The notes under the pieces are model-generated. The model was not told the DNA's origin. It saw only the letters and a program-made list of their open reading frames with translations, and did no database searches. From assembly GCA_052084925.1 (NCBI GenBank), contig JBQDEV010000004.1, positions 124,001-188,000 of the forward strand: 64,000 nt of DNA. The letters are read 5' to 3'. A program made the position numbers and the translations under genes. Of the stretch, positions 41,735 to 51,527 are shown in pieces; position 1 is the stretch's first letter; every line of letters starts with the position of its first letter. This DNA is from CmP2 sp052084925 (lineage in GTDB: Bacteria; Actinomycetota; Actinomycetes; Actinomycetales; Micrococcaceae).

Positions 41735-43072
41735 ATGACGCAGCAGCACTCTCTCCCGGCCCCGGACGATTCTACCTTCCGCGACGACGTGGTCCGCATG
41801 ACCCGGGATCTCATCCGCATTGACTCCAGCAATTTCGGAGGGAACCGCGCCCGCGGCGAACGCGAAGCGGCTGAGTATTGCGCTGCTGTCATGACGGATC
41901 TGGACATGCGCCCGGAAATCATGGAATCGGAACCCGGCCGCGCGACGGTGATCGGCCGCTACCCCGGGTGGGACCCGTCGGCGCCACCGCTGATCCTGCA
42001 CGGGCACCTCGATGTGGTCCCGGCAGAAGCGGACGAGTGGTCCGTGGATCCCTTCGGGGCCGAGCTGATCGACGACATGATCTGGGGACGCGGTGCCGTG
42101 GATATGAAGGGCATGAACGCGATGATTCTCGCGGTGCTCCTCCACTTGCATCGCGAGGGGCTCCGTCCCCGGCGCGAGCTGATCGTGTGCTTCTTCGCCG
42201 ATGAAGAAGCCGGCGGCCACTACGGCGCCCAATGGTGGGTTCGGGAGCGGCCTGAACTCTTCGCCGACGCCACCGATTCAATCAGCGAGGTTGGCGGCTT
42301 CTCCGCCGAGATCGAAGGCCAGCGCGCCTACCTGCTGCAAACAGCAGAGAAAGGCATCGCCTGGCTGAACCTCACCTCCATCGGTGCACCCGGGCACGGT
42401 TCCGGAGTGCACCCCGATAACGCCGTCACCCGATTGGCCGGCGCCATCGAACGGATCGGTCAGCACGAATGGCCGCTGCAGTACACCAAGACCACCCGAG
42501 ACCTCATGGAGCAGGTCGCCGAAATCATGGGGGTCGAATTCGACGAGACGGACCCTGAACCGCAACTGCGTGCCCTGGGTTCCGCTTCTCGCTTCGTCGG
42601 ATCGACGCTGCGCAATTCCTCCAACCCCACTGGACTCACCGCGGGCTACAAGCACAACGTGATCCCCGGGAAGGCCACGGCCACCGTGGACGCCCGAGTG
42701 CTTCCTGGCGACGACGAGCATGTGTTGCAGACCATCAGGGATCTGGCGGGCGAAGGGGTCGAGATCGACCTGGAACACCAGCAGCCATCGATCGAAGTGC
42801 CCTTCTCGGGGGATCTCGTGGATCTGATGGTGGACGCTGTGCGTCAGGAAGATCCGGATTCGGTGGTCCTGCCCTTCATGATGTCCGGCGGCACCGATAA
42901 CAACGCTCTTTCCCGGTTGGGCATCACCGGTTACGGATTCATGCCCCTGCGCCTGCCCGCCGACCTGGACTTCCCCGCGCTCTTCCACGGGATCGACGAA
43001 CGCATTCCGGTGGACTCACTGACCTTCGGTTGCCGGACCCTGTACCACATCGTCGAACCCGGCACTCGCTGA
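41735..43072 (+). CDS. M20 family metallopeptidase
   Basis: A 445-residue zinc peptidase/deacylase of the M20/ArgE/DapE family. Metal ligands are visible in HGHLDVVP, the GRGAVDMKGMNA loop, and CFFADEEAGG with the catalytic glutamate; FMMSGGTDNNALSRLGI and LFHGIDERIP are the late conserved regions. The substrate (dipeptide or N-acyl amino acid) cannot be told. It is followed after 29 bases by an acyl-CoA dehydrogenase, probably in one operon. Confidence 0.9.
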   Translation: MTQQHSLPAPDDSTFRDDVVRMTRDLIRIDSSNFGGNRARGEREAAEYCAAVMTDLDMRPEIMESEPGRATVIGRYPGWDPSAPPLILHGHLDVVPAEADEWSVDPFGAELIDDMIWGRGAVDMKGMNAMILAVLLHLHREGLRPRRELIVCFFADEEAGGHYGAQWWVRERPELFADATDSISEVGGFSAEIEGQRAYLLQTAEKGIAWLNLTSIGAPGHGSGVHPDNAVTRLAGAIERIGQHEWPLQYTKTTRDLMEQVAEIMGVEFDETDPEPQLRALGSASRFVGSTLRNSSNPTGLTAGYKHNVIPGKATATVDARVLPGDDEHVLQTIRDLAGEGVEIDLEHQQPSIEVPFSGDLVDLMVDAVRQEDPDSVVLPFMMSGGTDNNALSRLGITGYGFMPLRLPADLDFPALFHGIDERIPVDSLTFGCRTLYHIVEPGTR

Positions 43073-43101
43073 CCCTGACCTTCGGACGGAGACCACCTAC
43101 C

Positions 43102-44289
43102 GTGCTTGCATCCGACCACGACCCTCAGATCTCCCAGGTGCTCACTCCAGAATTACTGGATCGGCTCTACCATCGAGCCCCTGAGCACGATGAGGCCAAT
43201 GCGTTCCCCTCTCAAGATCTGGAGGATCTGGCCGCGAGCGGATACCTCGCGGCATTCGCCCCCGCCGACCAGGGTGGCCTGGGGTGGCATATCGACGTCG
43301 TCTCTGCGGCCCAGCGCCGACTGGCCGCGGCAGCCCCGGCAACGGCGCTGGCCGTGAACATGCATCTGGTCTGGGGCGGGGTGGCGCGGATCCTGGCCGA
43401 TCAGGGGGACGAATCGCTGGCGTTCATCTTGGAGGAGTCCGCGCGCGGTGAGATCTTCGCGTTCGGGATCTCCGAGCCCGGCAACGACAGCGTGCTCTTC
43501 GACTCGAGCACCGTGGCCACTCCCGACGGAGCCGGGGGCTACACCTTCTCCGGCACGAAGATCTTCACCACGCTCTCCCCCGTCTGGACGAGGCTGGGCA
43601 TCTTCGGCAAGACCCCCGACGGCGAACAACTGGTGTTCGGAATGCTCGACCGCGCGGCCGGAGGCACCGAGGCCGACCCGAGCTCCTGGGACATGCTCGG
43701 CATGAGAGCCACCCAGTCCTATGCCACCCGGTTGAACGAAGCGCCCGTACCGGCACAGCGAATCATGCGCCATATCCCGACGGGGCCGAACCAGGATGGG
43801 CTGACGTTCGGTATCTTCGCTTCGTTCCTGACCCTGATCGGCTCCGTCTACGCGGGCATTGCCGACCGGGCCCTGCACCTGGCGGCCGACGCCGCCGAGC
43901 AGCGGACGCAAGGAGCCACCGGCGTGCCGTTGAGCCAGGACCCGGTGACACGGCACCGGTTGGGTGAGGCAGCGCTTCAGGCCATCGGCCTGGATGCGCA
44001 GCTCACGCAGGTGGCCTCCGCCCTCAGCACCGGGAAAGAGTGGGGTGCAGAATGGTTCCCCCGACTGGTGGTCACGAAGACCCTGGCCGTCCGACTGGCG
44101 CGGTCCCAGGTGGAGGTGGCGATGCAGATGTGCGGCGGACAGGGCTTCCACCGCAGCCACGAGATCAGCCGCCTCTACCGCGATGTCGTCGCCGGTGCGT
44201 TCCATCCCTCCAATGAGGACTCGGCCCACCGCACCTTGGCGACCTTCATCGCTGGTCCGCTCCGCGACGACGCGGACGACACGGCGTGA
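43102..44289 (+). CDS. Acyl-CoA dehydrogenase family protein
   Basis: A 395-residue flavoprotein with the acyl-CoA dehydrogenase fold: helical N-terminus (PSQDLEDLAASGYLAAF), the FAD-contact region FAFGISEPGNDSVLFDS, the middle beta domain (GGYTFSGTKIFTTL) and C-terminal helices (MQMCGGQGFHRSHEISRLYRDV). Substrate not determinable; the IAVxxHL-like region suggests the subgroup sometimes linked to sulfur or nitro compounds, but weakly. GTG 43102 is chosen over the longer frame because GGACGGAG precedes it and the longer frame overlaps the peptidase gene. Confidence 0.85.
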   Translation: MLASDHDPQISQVLTPELLDRLYHRAPEHDEANAFPSQDLEDLAASGYLAAFAPADQGGLGWHIDVVSAAQRRLAAAAPATALAVNMHLVWGGVARILADQGDESLAFILEESARGEIFAFGISEPGNDSVLFDSSTVATPDGAGGYTFSGTKIFTTLSPVWTRLGIFGKTPDGEQLVFGMLDRAAGGTEADPSSWDMLGMRATQSYATRLNEAPVPAQRIMRHIPTGPNQDGLTFGIFASFLTLIGSVYAGIADRALHLAADAAEQRTQGATGVPLSQDPVTRHRLGEAALQAIGLDAQLTQVASALSTGKEWGAEWFPRLVVTKTLAVRLARSQVEVAMQMCGGQGFHRSHEISRLYRDVVAGAFHPSNEDSAHRTLATFIAGPLRDDADDTA

Positions 44290-44340
44290 TCGAAGCGGTG
44301 CAGGGGCCGATCGGGCGCTGTGCCGGACGCGACGTTAAGC

Positions 44341-44346
44341 CATAAT
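44341..44346 (+). promoter_or_regulatory. Candidate -10 for malQ (CATAAT)
   Basis: CATAAT about 45 bases ahead of the malQ ATG, which has its own SD (GAGG). It lies in the 102-base gap after the acyl-CoA dehydrogenase. Confidence 0.4.
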
Positions 44347-44391
44347 TGGAACAGTCCCCCGCCGGATCGGTCGTGAAAGAGGCTGGCATCA

Positions 44392-46560
44392 ATGAGCGAT
44401 ACAGCACGATTGCTGCGTGAGCTGGCTGAGGCCCACGGGATCTCGACGACCTATCAGGGCCAGGACGGCTCCGACCAGACCGTGGCTGACGACACCCTCG
44501 TGGCCGTACTCGCGGCCCTAGGTCATGCCGTGTCGGCCGACGGGGTCGCGGGACTGCAGGAAGCCATCGACGCGCGCGCTCTGGATCGCTGGTCGTGGGT
44601 GATTCCCCCGACCACGGTGCTCACCGAGCGGGCGGAGACCGAAGTCCCCGTGCACTTCCTCGAGGGCGAGACCATCGGGCTGCACCTGGAACTGGAATCC
44701 GGAAACGTGATCTCCCTGGAACCGGTGGGCGACTTCACCGAACCCGTCTGGTCCTCAGGTGTGCAGCGATTCCAGACCACCTTCCGCATCCCGGCCGACC
44801 TTCCGCTGGGCTATCACCGGCTGGTGGCAACACTCGACGGCGAGTCAACGGCCACCGGACACCTCATCGTCGTCCCCGAGCGACTCTCGACGGCGGACGG
44901 GTACGCCCAGTCCCGCGGTTGGGGTCTCGCCGCCCAGCTCTATTCGACGCGCTCCACCGACAGCTGGGGGCTCGGCGACTGGAACGACCTCGACCGGCTC
45001 TGTCAGCTCACCGCCGACCACGGCGGCGACTTCGTGCTGACCAACCCGCTGCACGCCTCCGAACCGGAACCACCGGTGGTGGACTCCCCCTACTCCCCCA
45101 CCTCGCGCAGCTTCCTCCACCCGATCTACCTCCACCTCGAGAGCCTCCCCGAGTACGCCGCGCTGGATGCCACGGAGCGTGCGCAGGTCGATGCGCTCGC
45201 GGCACCGCTGCTGGAGCAGAATCTCAGCTCTGGGCTGCTGGACCGTAACCGGGTGCTCGACGCCAAGCTGGCGGCCCTGCGACTGCTCTATCGGTACCGC
45301 AGCGATCTGCCGGATCGGGTGAGCGCCTATGAGGAGTTCCGGCAGGACGTCGGCGTCTTCCTCGACCGTTTCGCCCTTTGGTCGGCACTGCGCCGTGAAC
45401 TGGGACACGATGACCCGCGTTGGGAGCAGACCCGTGCAGCGGGTGACGCCGAACTGAGCGCGCTGTCCGAGCAGCACGCCGAAGAGCTGGACTTCCACCG
45501 GTGGCTGCAGTTCCTGTGTGATGCCCAGCTGCGGGAGGTCCAAGCTCGGGCGCGCGGGCGCGGCATGCGCACCGGTGTCATGGTCGATCTGGCGGTCGGG
45601 GCCAACCGCCGCTCGGCCGATTGGTGGCTCTACGGGGAGGCGCTGATCGATGAGATGTCGGTGGGCGCTCCTCCGGATATGTACAACCAGCTGGGCCAGG
45701 ACTGGTCGCAGCACCCCTGGAACCCGCGCGCCCTGGAGGAGACCGGCTACGAGGCCTACCGTACCCTGCTGCGCACCGTGCTGCGTCAGGCGGGTGCCGT
45801 GCGCATCGATCATATCCTGGGTCTCTCGCGCCTCTGGTGGATCCCCCAGGGCTTCAGCCCGCAGCAGGGCGCCTACGTCCGCTACGACCATCACGCCATG
45901 ATCGGGATTCTGTTGCTCGAGGCCCAGCGTGCCGACGTCGTCGTGGTGGGCGAGGATCTCGGCACCGTGGAGCCGTGGATTCAGCAGGAGCTGGCCGCAC
46001 GCGGTCTGCTGGGCACCTCCATCGTCTGGTTCGAGCACGACGATGACGGACCGATCCGCCCCGAGGATTACCGTCAGCAGGCCCTCGTCGCGGTGAACAC
46101 CCATGATCTGCCGCCGACCGCAGGGTATCTGACGGAGGCGCACCTGCAACTGCGCGAGCAGCTCCGGCTGCTGACCCGATCGGCCTCCGAGGAGCGGGCC
46201 GAATTCCGCGACCAGCTGCGCCAGGTGCTCGACGCGGTGGTGGCGTCGCAGGCCTTGGACCAGGTGCCCGCCGGTGCTCCGAGCGGCTGGAGTGCTGACG
46301 CCATCGAAGAGGTCATCCTCGCACTGCATCGCTATGCCGCTGCCTCCCCCGCGCTGCTGACGAGCGTGGCACTGACCGACGCCGTCGGTGATCGACGTAT
46401 TCAGAATCAGCCCGGAACCCTCCAGGAGCAGTATCCGAATTGGTGCGTTCCGCTGAGCGACGACGCCGGTGATCCGGTGCTGGTCGATGCCCTCGGCGCC
46501 CTCCCCCGCCTGGCTCGGCTGCTCGACGTCGTCGACGAGACCGTGCGGGGCGCCCGGTGA
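44392..46560 (+). CDS. malQ: 4-alpha-glucanotransferase (amylomaltase)
   Basis: A GH77 enzyme that moves glucan segments between maltodextrins. The 722 residues include an N-terminal extension (about 1-160) typical of the long actinobacterial form and the TIM-barrel with the catalytic nucleophile D473 (VRIDHILGLSR), acid/base E521 (VVGEDLGTV) and D572 (VNTHDLPPT); GAPPDMYNQLGQDW is also conserved. It belongs to maltodextrin/glycogen turnover with glgA/glgC further along. Its stop overlaps the start of mshA by four bases. Confidence 0.95.
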   Translation: MSDTARLLRELAEAHGISTTYQGQDGSDQTVADDTLVAVLAALGHAVSADGVAGLQEAIDARALDRWSWVIPPTTVLTERAETEVPVHFLEGETIGLHLELESGNVISLEPVGDFTEPVWSSGVQRFQTTFRIPADLPLGYHRLVATLDGESTATGHLIVVPERLSTADGYAQSRGWGLAAQLYSTRSTDSWGLGDWNDLDRLCQLTADHGGDFVLTNPLHASEPEPPVVDSPYSPTSRSFLHPIYLHLESLPEYAALDATERAQVDALAAPLLEQNLSSGLLDRNRVLDAKLAALRLLYRYRSDLPDRVSAYEEFRQDVGVFLDRFALWSALRRELGHDDPRWEQTRAAGDAELSALSEQHAEELDFHRWLQFLCDAQLREVQARARGRGMRTGVMVDLAVGANRRSADWWLYGEALIDEMSVGAPPDMYNQLGQDWSQHPWNPRALEETGYEAYRTLLRTVLRQAGAVRIDHILGLSRLWWIPQGFSPQQGAYVRYDHHAMIGILLLEAQRADVVVVGEDLGTVEPWIQQELAARGLLGTSIVWFEHDDDGPIRPEDYRQQALVAVNTHDLPPTAGYLTEAHLQLREQLRLLTRSASEERAEFRDQLRQVLDAVVASQALDQVPAGAPSGWSADAIEEVILALHRYAAASPALLTSVALTDAVGDRRIQNQPGTLQEQYPNWCVPLSDDAGDPVLVDALGALPRLARLLDVVDETVRGAR

Positions 46561-47792
46561 CACCCGCCGCATCCGAGCTGCCTCTGGTCGTGATGCTCAG
46601 CTATCACACCTCCCCGCTCGAACAGCCGGGGCAGGGCGATGCCGGCGGGATGAACGTCTATGTCCGACGCATTTCCGCTGCTCTGGCCGAGGTCGGACAC
46701 GACGTCGTTGTCCTCACCCGCCGCACCGCCGCGCACCAGCGAACCGAGCCGCTCGCCGAGAGCCCGCGCGTCCAGGTCGTGCCGGTAGGGGCAGGGCCGG
46801 CCCGTCCGGCTTCCAAGGAGGAACAACTCCAGTGGCTCGCGAATTTCACCGACACCGCAGTGGATCAGGTCCGCGCCCTGGTGAACTCGGGCCGGTCGGT
46901 GGTCATCCACAGTCACTACTGGATGTCCGGATTCGCGGGAGAAGCGGTGGCCGGCGCGCTGGGGCTGCCCTGGTTCCATTCCATGCACACCATCGGTGCG
47001 GTGAAGAACGCCCGCGACGACGACGCCGACGAACCGCCGGAACGCCTGCGGGCCGAATCGGCCATCGGCTCCTCGGCGGACGTGCTGATCGCGAACACCA
47101 CCATCGAGGCCGACGAGCTGATCGACTACTGCGGCGCCGCGTCGTCTCGCATCCGCGTGGTGCCCCCCGGCGTGGACCACCACATCTTCCGAGCCGACGG
47201 TCCGGTGGAGTGGCCCACCGACAGCGGCGACCGGATCCGGCTGCTGTTCGCAGGCCGGTTCCAGCCGCACAAAGGTCCGCACGTCATCATCGAGGCGCTG
47301 GAGATCATCCACCGCGTCCACGATCGACTCGACGAGTTCGACGTGCACTTCACCGGTGCGCAGTCCGGGGCCCTGCAGCTGGATCTGGAGCAGCTGGCTC
47401 GTGACCGCGGCATCGCCGCACCCTGCACCTTCACTCCCCCGCTGTCACCCGAGCGGCTCGCCCGAATGATGCGGGCCGCCGACGTGCAGGTGATGCCCAG
47501 CTACTCCGAATCGTTCGGTCTGGTCGGGCTGGAAGCGCAAGCCTGCGGCACCCCGGTGCTGGCGCATCGGGTCGGTGGACTCACCCAGGCCGTGGCCCCA
47601 GAACGCAGCGGGCGCTGGGTGGACGATCTGGAGCCGGAGTCGTGGAGCGAGGCGTTGCTGACGATCGCCGATGACCCGGCGGCATGGACGGCACTCAGTG
47701 CGTCGTCGGTGGCCCATGCCGCCGGATTCAGCTGGACGGCCAGCGCCGAACAGCTGTCGGGGCTGTATGCAGAGGCGCTCAGCCCCGGGTGA
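46557..47792 (+). CDS. mshA: D-inositol-3-phosphate N-acetylglucosaminyltransferase (MshA-type GT4)
   Basis: MshA starts mycothiol synthesis by joining GlcNAc to inositol-3-phosphate. The 411-residue GT4 protein has the MshA-specific N-terminus MLSYHTSPLEQPGQGDAGGM followed by NVYVRR, then HSHYWMSGFAGE, FAGRFQPHKGP, and the donor-site SYSESFGLVGLEA (EX7E). It overlaps the malQ stop by four bases, an unusual partner; its 3' end overlaps the convergent MaoC gene by 14 bases. With mshC in the same window a mycothiol-making organism is likely. A different GT4 specificity is possible but the GDAGGMN motif argues for MshA. Confidence 0.85.
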   Translation: MTPAASELPLVVMLSYHTSPLEQPGQGDAGGMNVYVRRISAALAEVGHDVVVLTRRTAAHQRTEPLAESPRVQVVPVGAGPARPASKEEQLQWLANFTDTAVDQVRALVNSGRSVVIHSHYWMSGFAGEAVAGALGLPWFHSMHTIGAVKNARDDDADEPPERLRAESAIGSSADVLIANTTIEADELIDYCGAASSRIRVVPPGVDHHIFRADGPVEWPTDSGDRIRLLFAGRFQPHKGPHVIIEALEIIHRVHDRLDEFDVHFTGAQSGALQLDLEQLARDRGIAAPCTFTPPLSPERLARMMRAADVQVMPSYSESFGLVGLEAQACGTPVLAHRVGGLTQAVAPERSGRWVDDLEPESWSEALLTIADDPAAWTALSASSVAHAAGFSWTASAEQLSGLYAEALSPG

Positions 47793-48705
47793 TCGTTCCC
47801 AGGAAATGCGGCTTCTGCTTGCGCGCGTTCCAGCCGGTGCAGCGCAACTGCGGAGACTGTTGCGACTGACCGGCGTCGTGCTCGAAACCCACGGTGACGG
47901 TCGCAGGCAGCACCACCGGAGTCTTGAACTCGATCTCCCACTGGAACCCTGCCTCGGCGGGCTCGCGGCCGATGAGCATCCGTGCCGCCAGATACATGCC
48001 GTGGGCGATCATCGACGGCATCCCCAGGGCCTTCGCCGTGATCGGGTTGAGGTGGATCGGGTTGTAGTCCCCGGACACCGCTGCGTAGTCGCGCCCCGTG
48101 GAGGGGCCGAGCTTCCACTGCGCCGTCTTCCGGGGTTCCAGGAACTCACGCGACCTCGTGGACTCGGTTACTGGAGCGTCGACCAGCCGGATCCCCCGGG
48201 CGAGGTACGTGGACACGGATTCCCACAGCACTGCGCCCGAGTCGCTGTCTGAGACGCGGGCGTGGAGCTCCACGGTGGTTCCGGCCCGGTGCGCGCCGAG
48301 CTTCTCCGCCCAGACGAGCAGATCCACCGGCGATTCCACACGCACTGGCCGAAGATGCGACACGCGGTTCTTGGTGTGCACCAGCCCCAGCAGGGGAAGC
48401 GGGAACTCGGGTTGGGACATCAGGTGCATCATCAGCGGGAATGCCGCGATATGCACACCAACCGACGCCACCACGCCATCGGCGACCGGGGCGAACAGGC
48501 GTGAATAGTGGTCGACGTCGTCCTGGGTGAAACGGTGTCCCGCCACGCGCACACCCTGCTCCGGAAGCTCCTTGGGTGTGGAGGAACCGGTGAGCTTGCG
48601 CCGCGCCATGGTCGAAACCGCGTCGCGATAGGCGCCGCCCAATCCGGGAAGCTGGGACAGGGTGTGGAAGGGCCGGTCAGCTGCGATGGTGATCTCGTCC
48701 GTCAT
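47779..48705 (-). CDS. MaoC-type hydratase (double hot-dog, HtdX-like)
   Basis: A 308-residue protein of two hot-dog folds. The C-terminal half has the R-specific hydratase motif YAAVSGDYNPIHLN with catalytic D213 and H218, then AHGMYLAA; the N-terminal half lacks it. It should hydrate trans-2-enoyl thioesters to (R)-3-hydroxyacyl thioesters. ATG 48705 is one base after the FabG stop, giving coupled translation. Order and size match HtdX next to FabG4 in M. tuberculosis. Confidence 0.88.
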   Translation of the reverse strand: MTDEITIAADRPFHTLSQLPGLGGAYRDAVSTMARRKLTGSSTPKELPEQGVRVAGHRFTQDDVDHYSRLFAPVADGVVASVGVHIAAFPLMMHLMSQPEFPLPLLGLVHTKNRVSHLRPVRVESPVDLLVWAEKLGAHRAGTTVELHARVSDSDSGAVLWESVSTYLARGIRLVDAPVTESTRSREFLEPRKTAQWKLGPSTGRDYAAVSGDYNPIHLNPITAKALGMPSMIAHGMYLAARMLIGREPAEAGFQWEIEFKTPVVLPATVTVGFEHDAGQSQQSPQLRCTGWNARKQKPHFLGTITRG

Positions 48706-48706
48706 C

Positions 48707-50065
48707 TCAGGCCCCCATGATCGCTTGGCCGCACACGCGCAGCGTCTGTCCATTGATGCCAGCGGCCTCGTCGGAGACCAGGAACGCAATGGTCTCGGCC
48801 ACATCCTCCGGGCGTCCACCCTGGCGCAGTGAATTCAGACGCCGTGCCACCTCGCGCGTGGCCACCGGAATCTTTGCCGTCATCTCGGTCTCGATGAATC
48901 CGGGAGCCACCGCGTTAATGCTTCCCCCTGTGGCCGCCAGGGCGGGCGCGGTCGCCTGGGTCAGACCCATGACGCCGGCCTTGGACATGGCGTAGTTGGA
49001 CTGACCGCGGTTGCCGGCGATCCCCGACGTCGAGGCCAGGGTGGCGATCCGCAGCCCCTCGGAGACGGTGTCGCCGCGGTCGGCCAGCAACGCCTCATTC
49101 ATGCGCAGCTGTGAGGCCAGATTGACGGCGATCACGGAATCCCAGCGTCCAGGATCCATGTTGGCCAGCAGCTTGTCGCGGGTAATCCCGGCGTTGTGTA
49201 CGACGACGTCGAGGCGGCCGTAGCGGTCGCGGCAGTGCTCGATGATCCGCTGTCCCGCATCTTCTGCGGTGATATCCATCTGCAGTGCCGTGCCGTTGAG
49301 ACGGTTCACCACGGTGGCGAGCTGGTCTCCGGCGGCGGGGACGTCGACGCCGACCACCTGCGCGCCATCGCGGTGCAGCGAGGCGATGATCGATGCGCCG
49401 ATCCCCCGTGCGGCACCGGTGACCACCGCCACCTTGCCCTCCAACGGGCGAGCCGGGTCGGTCGGTGTTGATCCCGCATCACTGCCCACGCGCAGGAACT
49501 GACCGCTGACATAGGCGCTGCGTCCGGAGAGCAAGAACCGCAGGGCGCCGATCGCCGAGGCTGACGCTGCAGACACACCCTCGGCGAGCAGAATGCCGTT
49601 GGCCGTCGCCCCTCGGCGCATCTCCTGGGCGATCGACCGGGTGGCCCCTGTGATGCCGCGGTGGGTCGCGGCGTACGCCGGTGAGGCGGACTCCCACGAC
49701 TCGACGTCCCGCGCCACCACGACCACGCGACCGCAGGCGGCCAAGCGGCGCAGCGCACCGCCGGCCAATCGCAGCGGGTGGGATACGTCCTCCGGATGGT
49801 TCGCCTCGTCGAGCACGACGAGAATCGCGGAGAACTTCTCCTTCAGCCCCGGATCGCGACGCACATCGACGTGCTGATCGACGAGCCAGGTGGCGAGCTG
49901 GTCGGCACCGGCCGAATCGCCGACCACCAGCACGGGCCCCGTGGCCAGTGCTTCCCCGGGGGTGTAACGTCGCAGAGCGACCGGCTGCGGCAGCCCCAGC
50001 GTCGAGGCGACCTTGGCGCCGAGGGGGTTGTTGACGAACTGGGAGTAAGAATCCTTGGGACTCAC
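48707..50065 (-). CDS. Long 3-oxoacyl-ACP/CoA reductase (FabG4-like)
   Basis: A 452-residue SDR with two parts. Residues 1-205 form a degenerate Rossmann domain without a dinucleotide motif. Residues 210-452 are an active SDR: VTGAARGIG at 215-223, NAG at 291-293, the serine in TLASTSG, and Y358/K362 (NYAMSK). This long architecture is that of FabG4 (Rv0242c) rather than the short FabG. It reduces 3-oxoacyl thioesters. GTG start with AAGGA upstream. It lies between fadA and the MaoC hydratase in one operon. Confidence 0.9.
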   Translation of the reverse strand: MSPKDSYSQFVNNPLGAKVASTLGLPQPVALRRYTPGEALATGPVLVVGDSAGADQLATWLVDQHVDVRRDPGLKEKFSAILVVLDEANHPEDVSHPLRLAGGALRRLAACGRVVVVARDVESWESASPAYAATHRGITGATRSIAQEMRRGATANGILLAEGVSAASASAIGALRFLLSGRSAYVSGQFLRVGSDAGSTPTDPARPLEGKVAVVTGAARGIGASIIASLHRDGAQVVGVDVPAAGDQLATVVNRLNGTALQMDITAEDAGQRIIEHCRDRYGRLDVVVHNAGITRDKLLANMDPGRWDSVIAVNLASQLRMNEALLADRGDTVSEGLRIATLASTSGIAGNRGQSNYAMSKAGVMGLTQATAPALAATGGSINAVAPGFIETEMTAKIPVATREVARRLNSLRQGGRPEDVAETIAFLVSDEAAGINGQTLRVCGQAIMGA

Positions 50066-50109
50066 GTTGGTCCTTCCGTGTCTGACGTTCGGTAGAGAGT
50101 CGAGTGGGC

Positions 50110-51447
50110 TCAGCGTCCGCGGAGAATCGCCACGATGCCCTGGCCGCCTGCCGCGCACACGGAGATCAGGCCCAGCGATCCGGCGCCCTTCTCGTGGAGC
50201 ATCTTGGATAGCGACGCCGTGATGCGCGGTCCGGTGGCGGCGAAGGGGTGACCGGCTGCCAGCGAGGAGCCCTTCACGTTCAGCTTCGAGCGATCGATGC
50301 AGCCTAGGGCGCCGTCGAGGCCCAGGCGCTCCCGGCAGTACTCCTCGTCCTCCCAAGCCTTCAGGGTCGACAGGACGGTGCCGGCGAAGGCCTCGTGGAT
50401 CTCGTAGTAGTCGAAGTCCTGCAGCGACAGTCCCTGGCGTGCCAGCATGCGGGGCACGGCCTGCGCAGGAGCCATGAGCAGACCCTCGTCGCCATCGACA
50501 AAGTCCACCGCAGCGGTCTCGTAGTCGACGAATTCAGCAAGGATCGGGAGGTTGCGTTCCTGTGCCCAGTCTTCGCTGGAGACGAGCACCGCTGCTGCAC
50601 CGTCGGTGAGCGGAGTCGAGTTGCCCGCGGTCATCGTCGCCTGGTCGCCCAGGTCCTTGCCGAAGGCCGGCTTCAACCCGGCGAGCTTCTCGACGGTCGA
50701 ATCCGCGCGGAGGTTGTTGTCCTTGGTCAGGCCGCGGAAGGGCGTGATCAGATCGTCGAAGAACCCCTCGTCGTAGGCCTTGGCCAGGTTCTGGTGGCTG
50801 GTCGCGGCCAGCTCGTCCTGGTTCTCCCGGGTGATACCCCAGGCCAGGGTGGTCTGGGCCTGGTGGTCGCCCATGCTCATGCCGGTGCGGGGCTCGCCTG
50901 CGCCGGGGGCATCAGGGGCGAAGTGACCGGGACGCAACTTCAGGGCCGCCTTAATGCGATCTTGGGTGGACCGGGCGCGAGCCAGCTCCATGAAGATGGC
51001 GCGGGCCTTGCTGTTGAAGACCAGGGGTGCATCGGAGGTCGTGTCGACACCGGAGCCGATGCCGCTGTCGATCTGGCCGAGGCGGATCTTGTTGGCCAGT
51101 CCCCCGATGGCTTCCATGCCGGTGGCGCAGGCGATTTGGACTTCGTGGGCTGGGGTGGAGTGGTCGAGGCTGGTGCTGAGCACCGATTCGCGGGTGAGGT
51201 TGAAGTCCTTGGAGTGCTTCATCACCGCGCCGCCGACGACTTCTCCGAGGCGTTCTCCCTGGAGGCCGAAGCGTGCGATGAGTCCGTCGAGAGCGGAAGT
51301 CAGCATCTCCTGGTTGGACGCCGTCGCGTATTTACCGTTGGAACGTGCGAAGGGGATGCGGTTGCCGCCGACGATAACGGCCGGTCGGACATCGCCGCCG
51401 GCGATGGCGGCCTGCGGTGCCTGCTGGTTCTTCTTGCTCTCGGTCAC
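50110..51447 (-). CDS. Acetyl-CoA C-acyltransferase (thiolase, FadA2-like)
   Basis: A 445-residue degradative-type thiolase. The nucleophile C107 lies in VQIACATGMEA, the second pair is H in YEIHEAFAGT and C in SVCAAGGQG, and GNSTPLTDGAA is the conserved mid loop. It cleaves 3-oxoacyl-CoA. It heads the fadA-fabG-maoC operon. AGGAG precedes the start. It is divergent from a TetR gene over 80 bases that hold an inverted-repeat operator. Confidence 0.93.
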   Translation of the reverse strand: MTESKKNQQAPQAAIAGGDVRPAVIVGGNRIPFARSNGKYATASNQEMLTSALDGLIARFGLQGERLGEVVGGAVMKHSKDFNLTRESVLSTSLDHSTPAHEVQIACATGMEAIGGLANKIRLGQIDSGIGSGVDTTSDAPLVFNSKARAIFMELARARSTQDRIKAALKLRPGHFAPDAPGAGEPRTGMSMGDHQAQTTLAWGITRENQDELAATSHQNLAKAYDEGFFDDLITPFRGLTKDNNLRADSTVEKLAGLKPAFGKDLGDQATMTAGNSTPLTDGAAAVLVSSEDWAQERNLPILAEFVDYETAAVDFVDGDEGLLMAPAQAVPRMLARQGLSLQDFDYYEIHEAFAGTVLSTLKAWEDEEYCRERLGLDGALGCIDRSKLNVKGSSLAAGHPFAATGPRITASLSKMLHEKGAGSLGLISVCAAGGQGIVAILRGR

Positions 51448-51504
51448 GGAGACTCCTTAGATAGGAATGTGGTCGACGATGGTGATCGCTATTACTGAAA
51501 ACCA

Positions 51505-51527
51505 GCGTACCTGATACGCTGAGTATC
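51505..51527. promoter_or_regulatory. Overlapping inverted repeats, probable TetR operator
   Basis: Two perfect 5-base-arm repeats with 5-base spacers overlap here: GCGTA-N5-TACGC (51505-51519) and GATAC-N5-GTATC (51513-51527). The second abuts the GTG of the TetR gene and covers its likely -10 (TACGCT). The site is placed for autorepression and for control of the divergent fadA operon. Confidence 0.55.
51515..51520 (+). promoter_or_regulatory. Candidate leaderless -10 for the tetR gene (TACGCT)
   Basis: TACGCT, seven bases, GTG 51528; a weak TTACTG lies 17 bases upstream as possible -35. The operator covers it. Confidence 0.45.
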
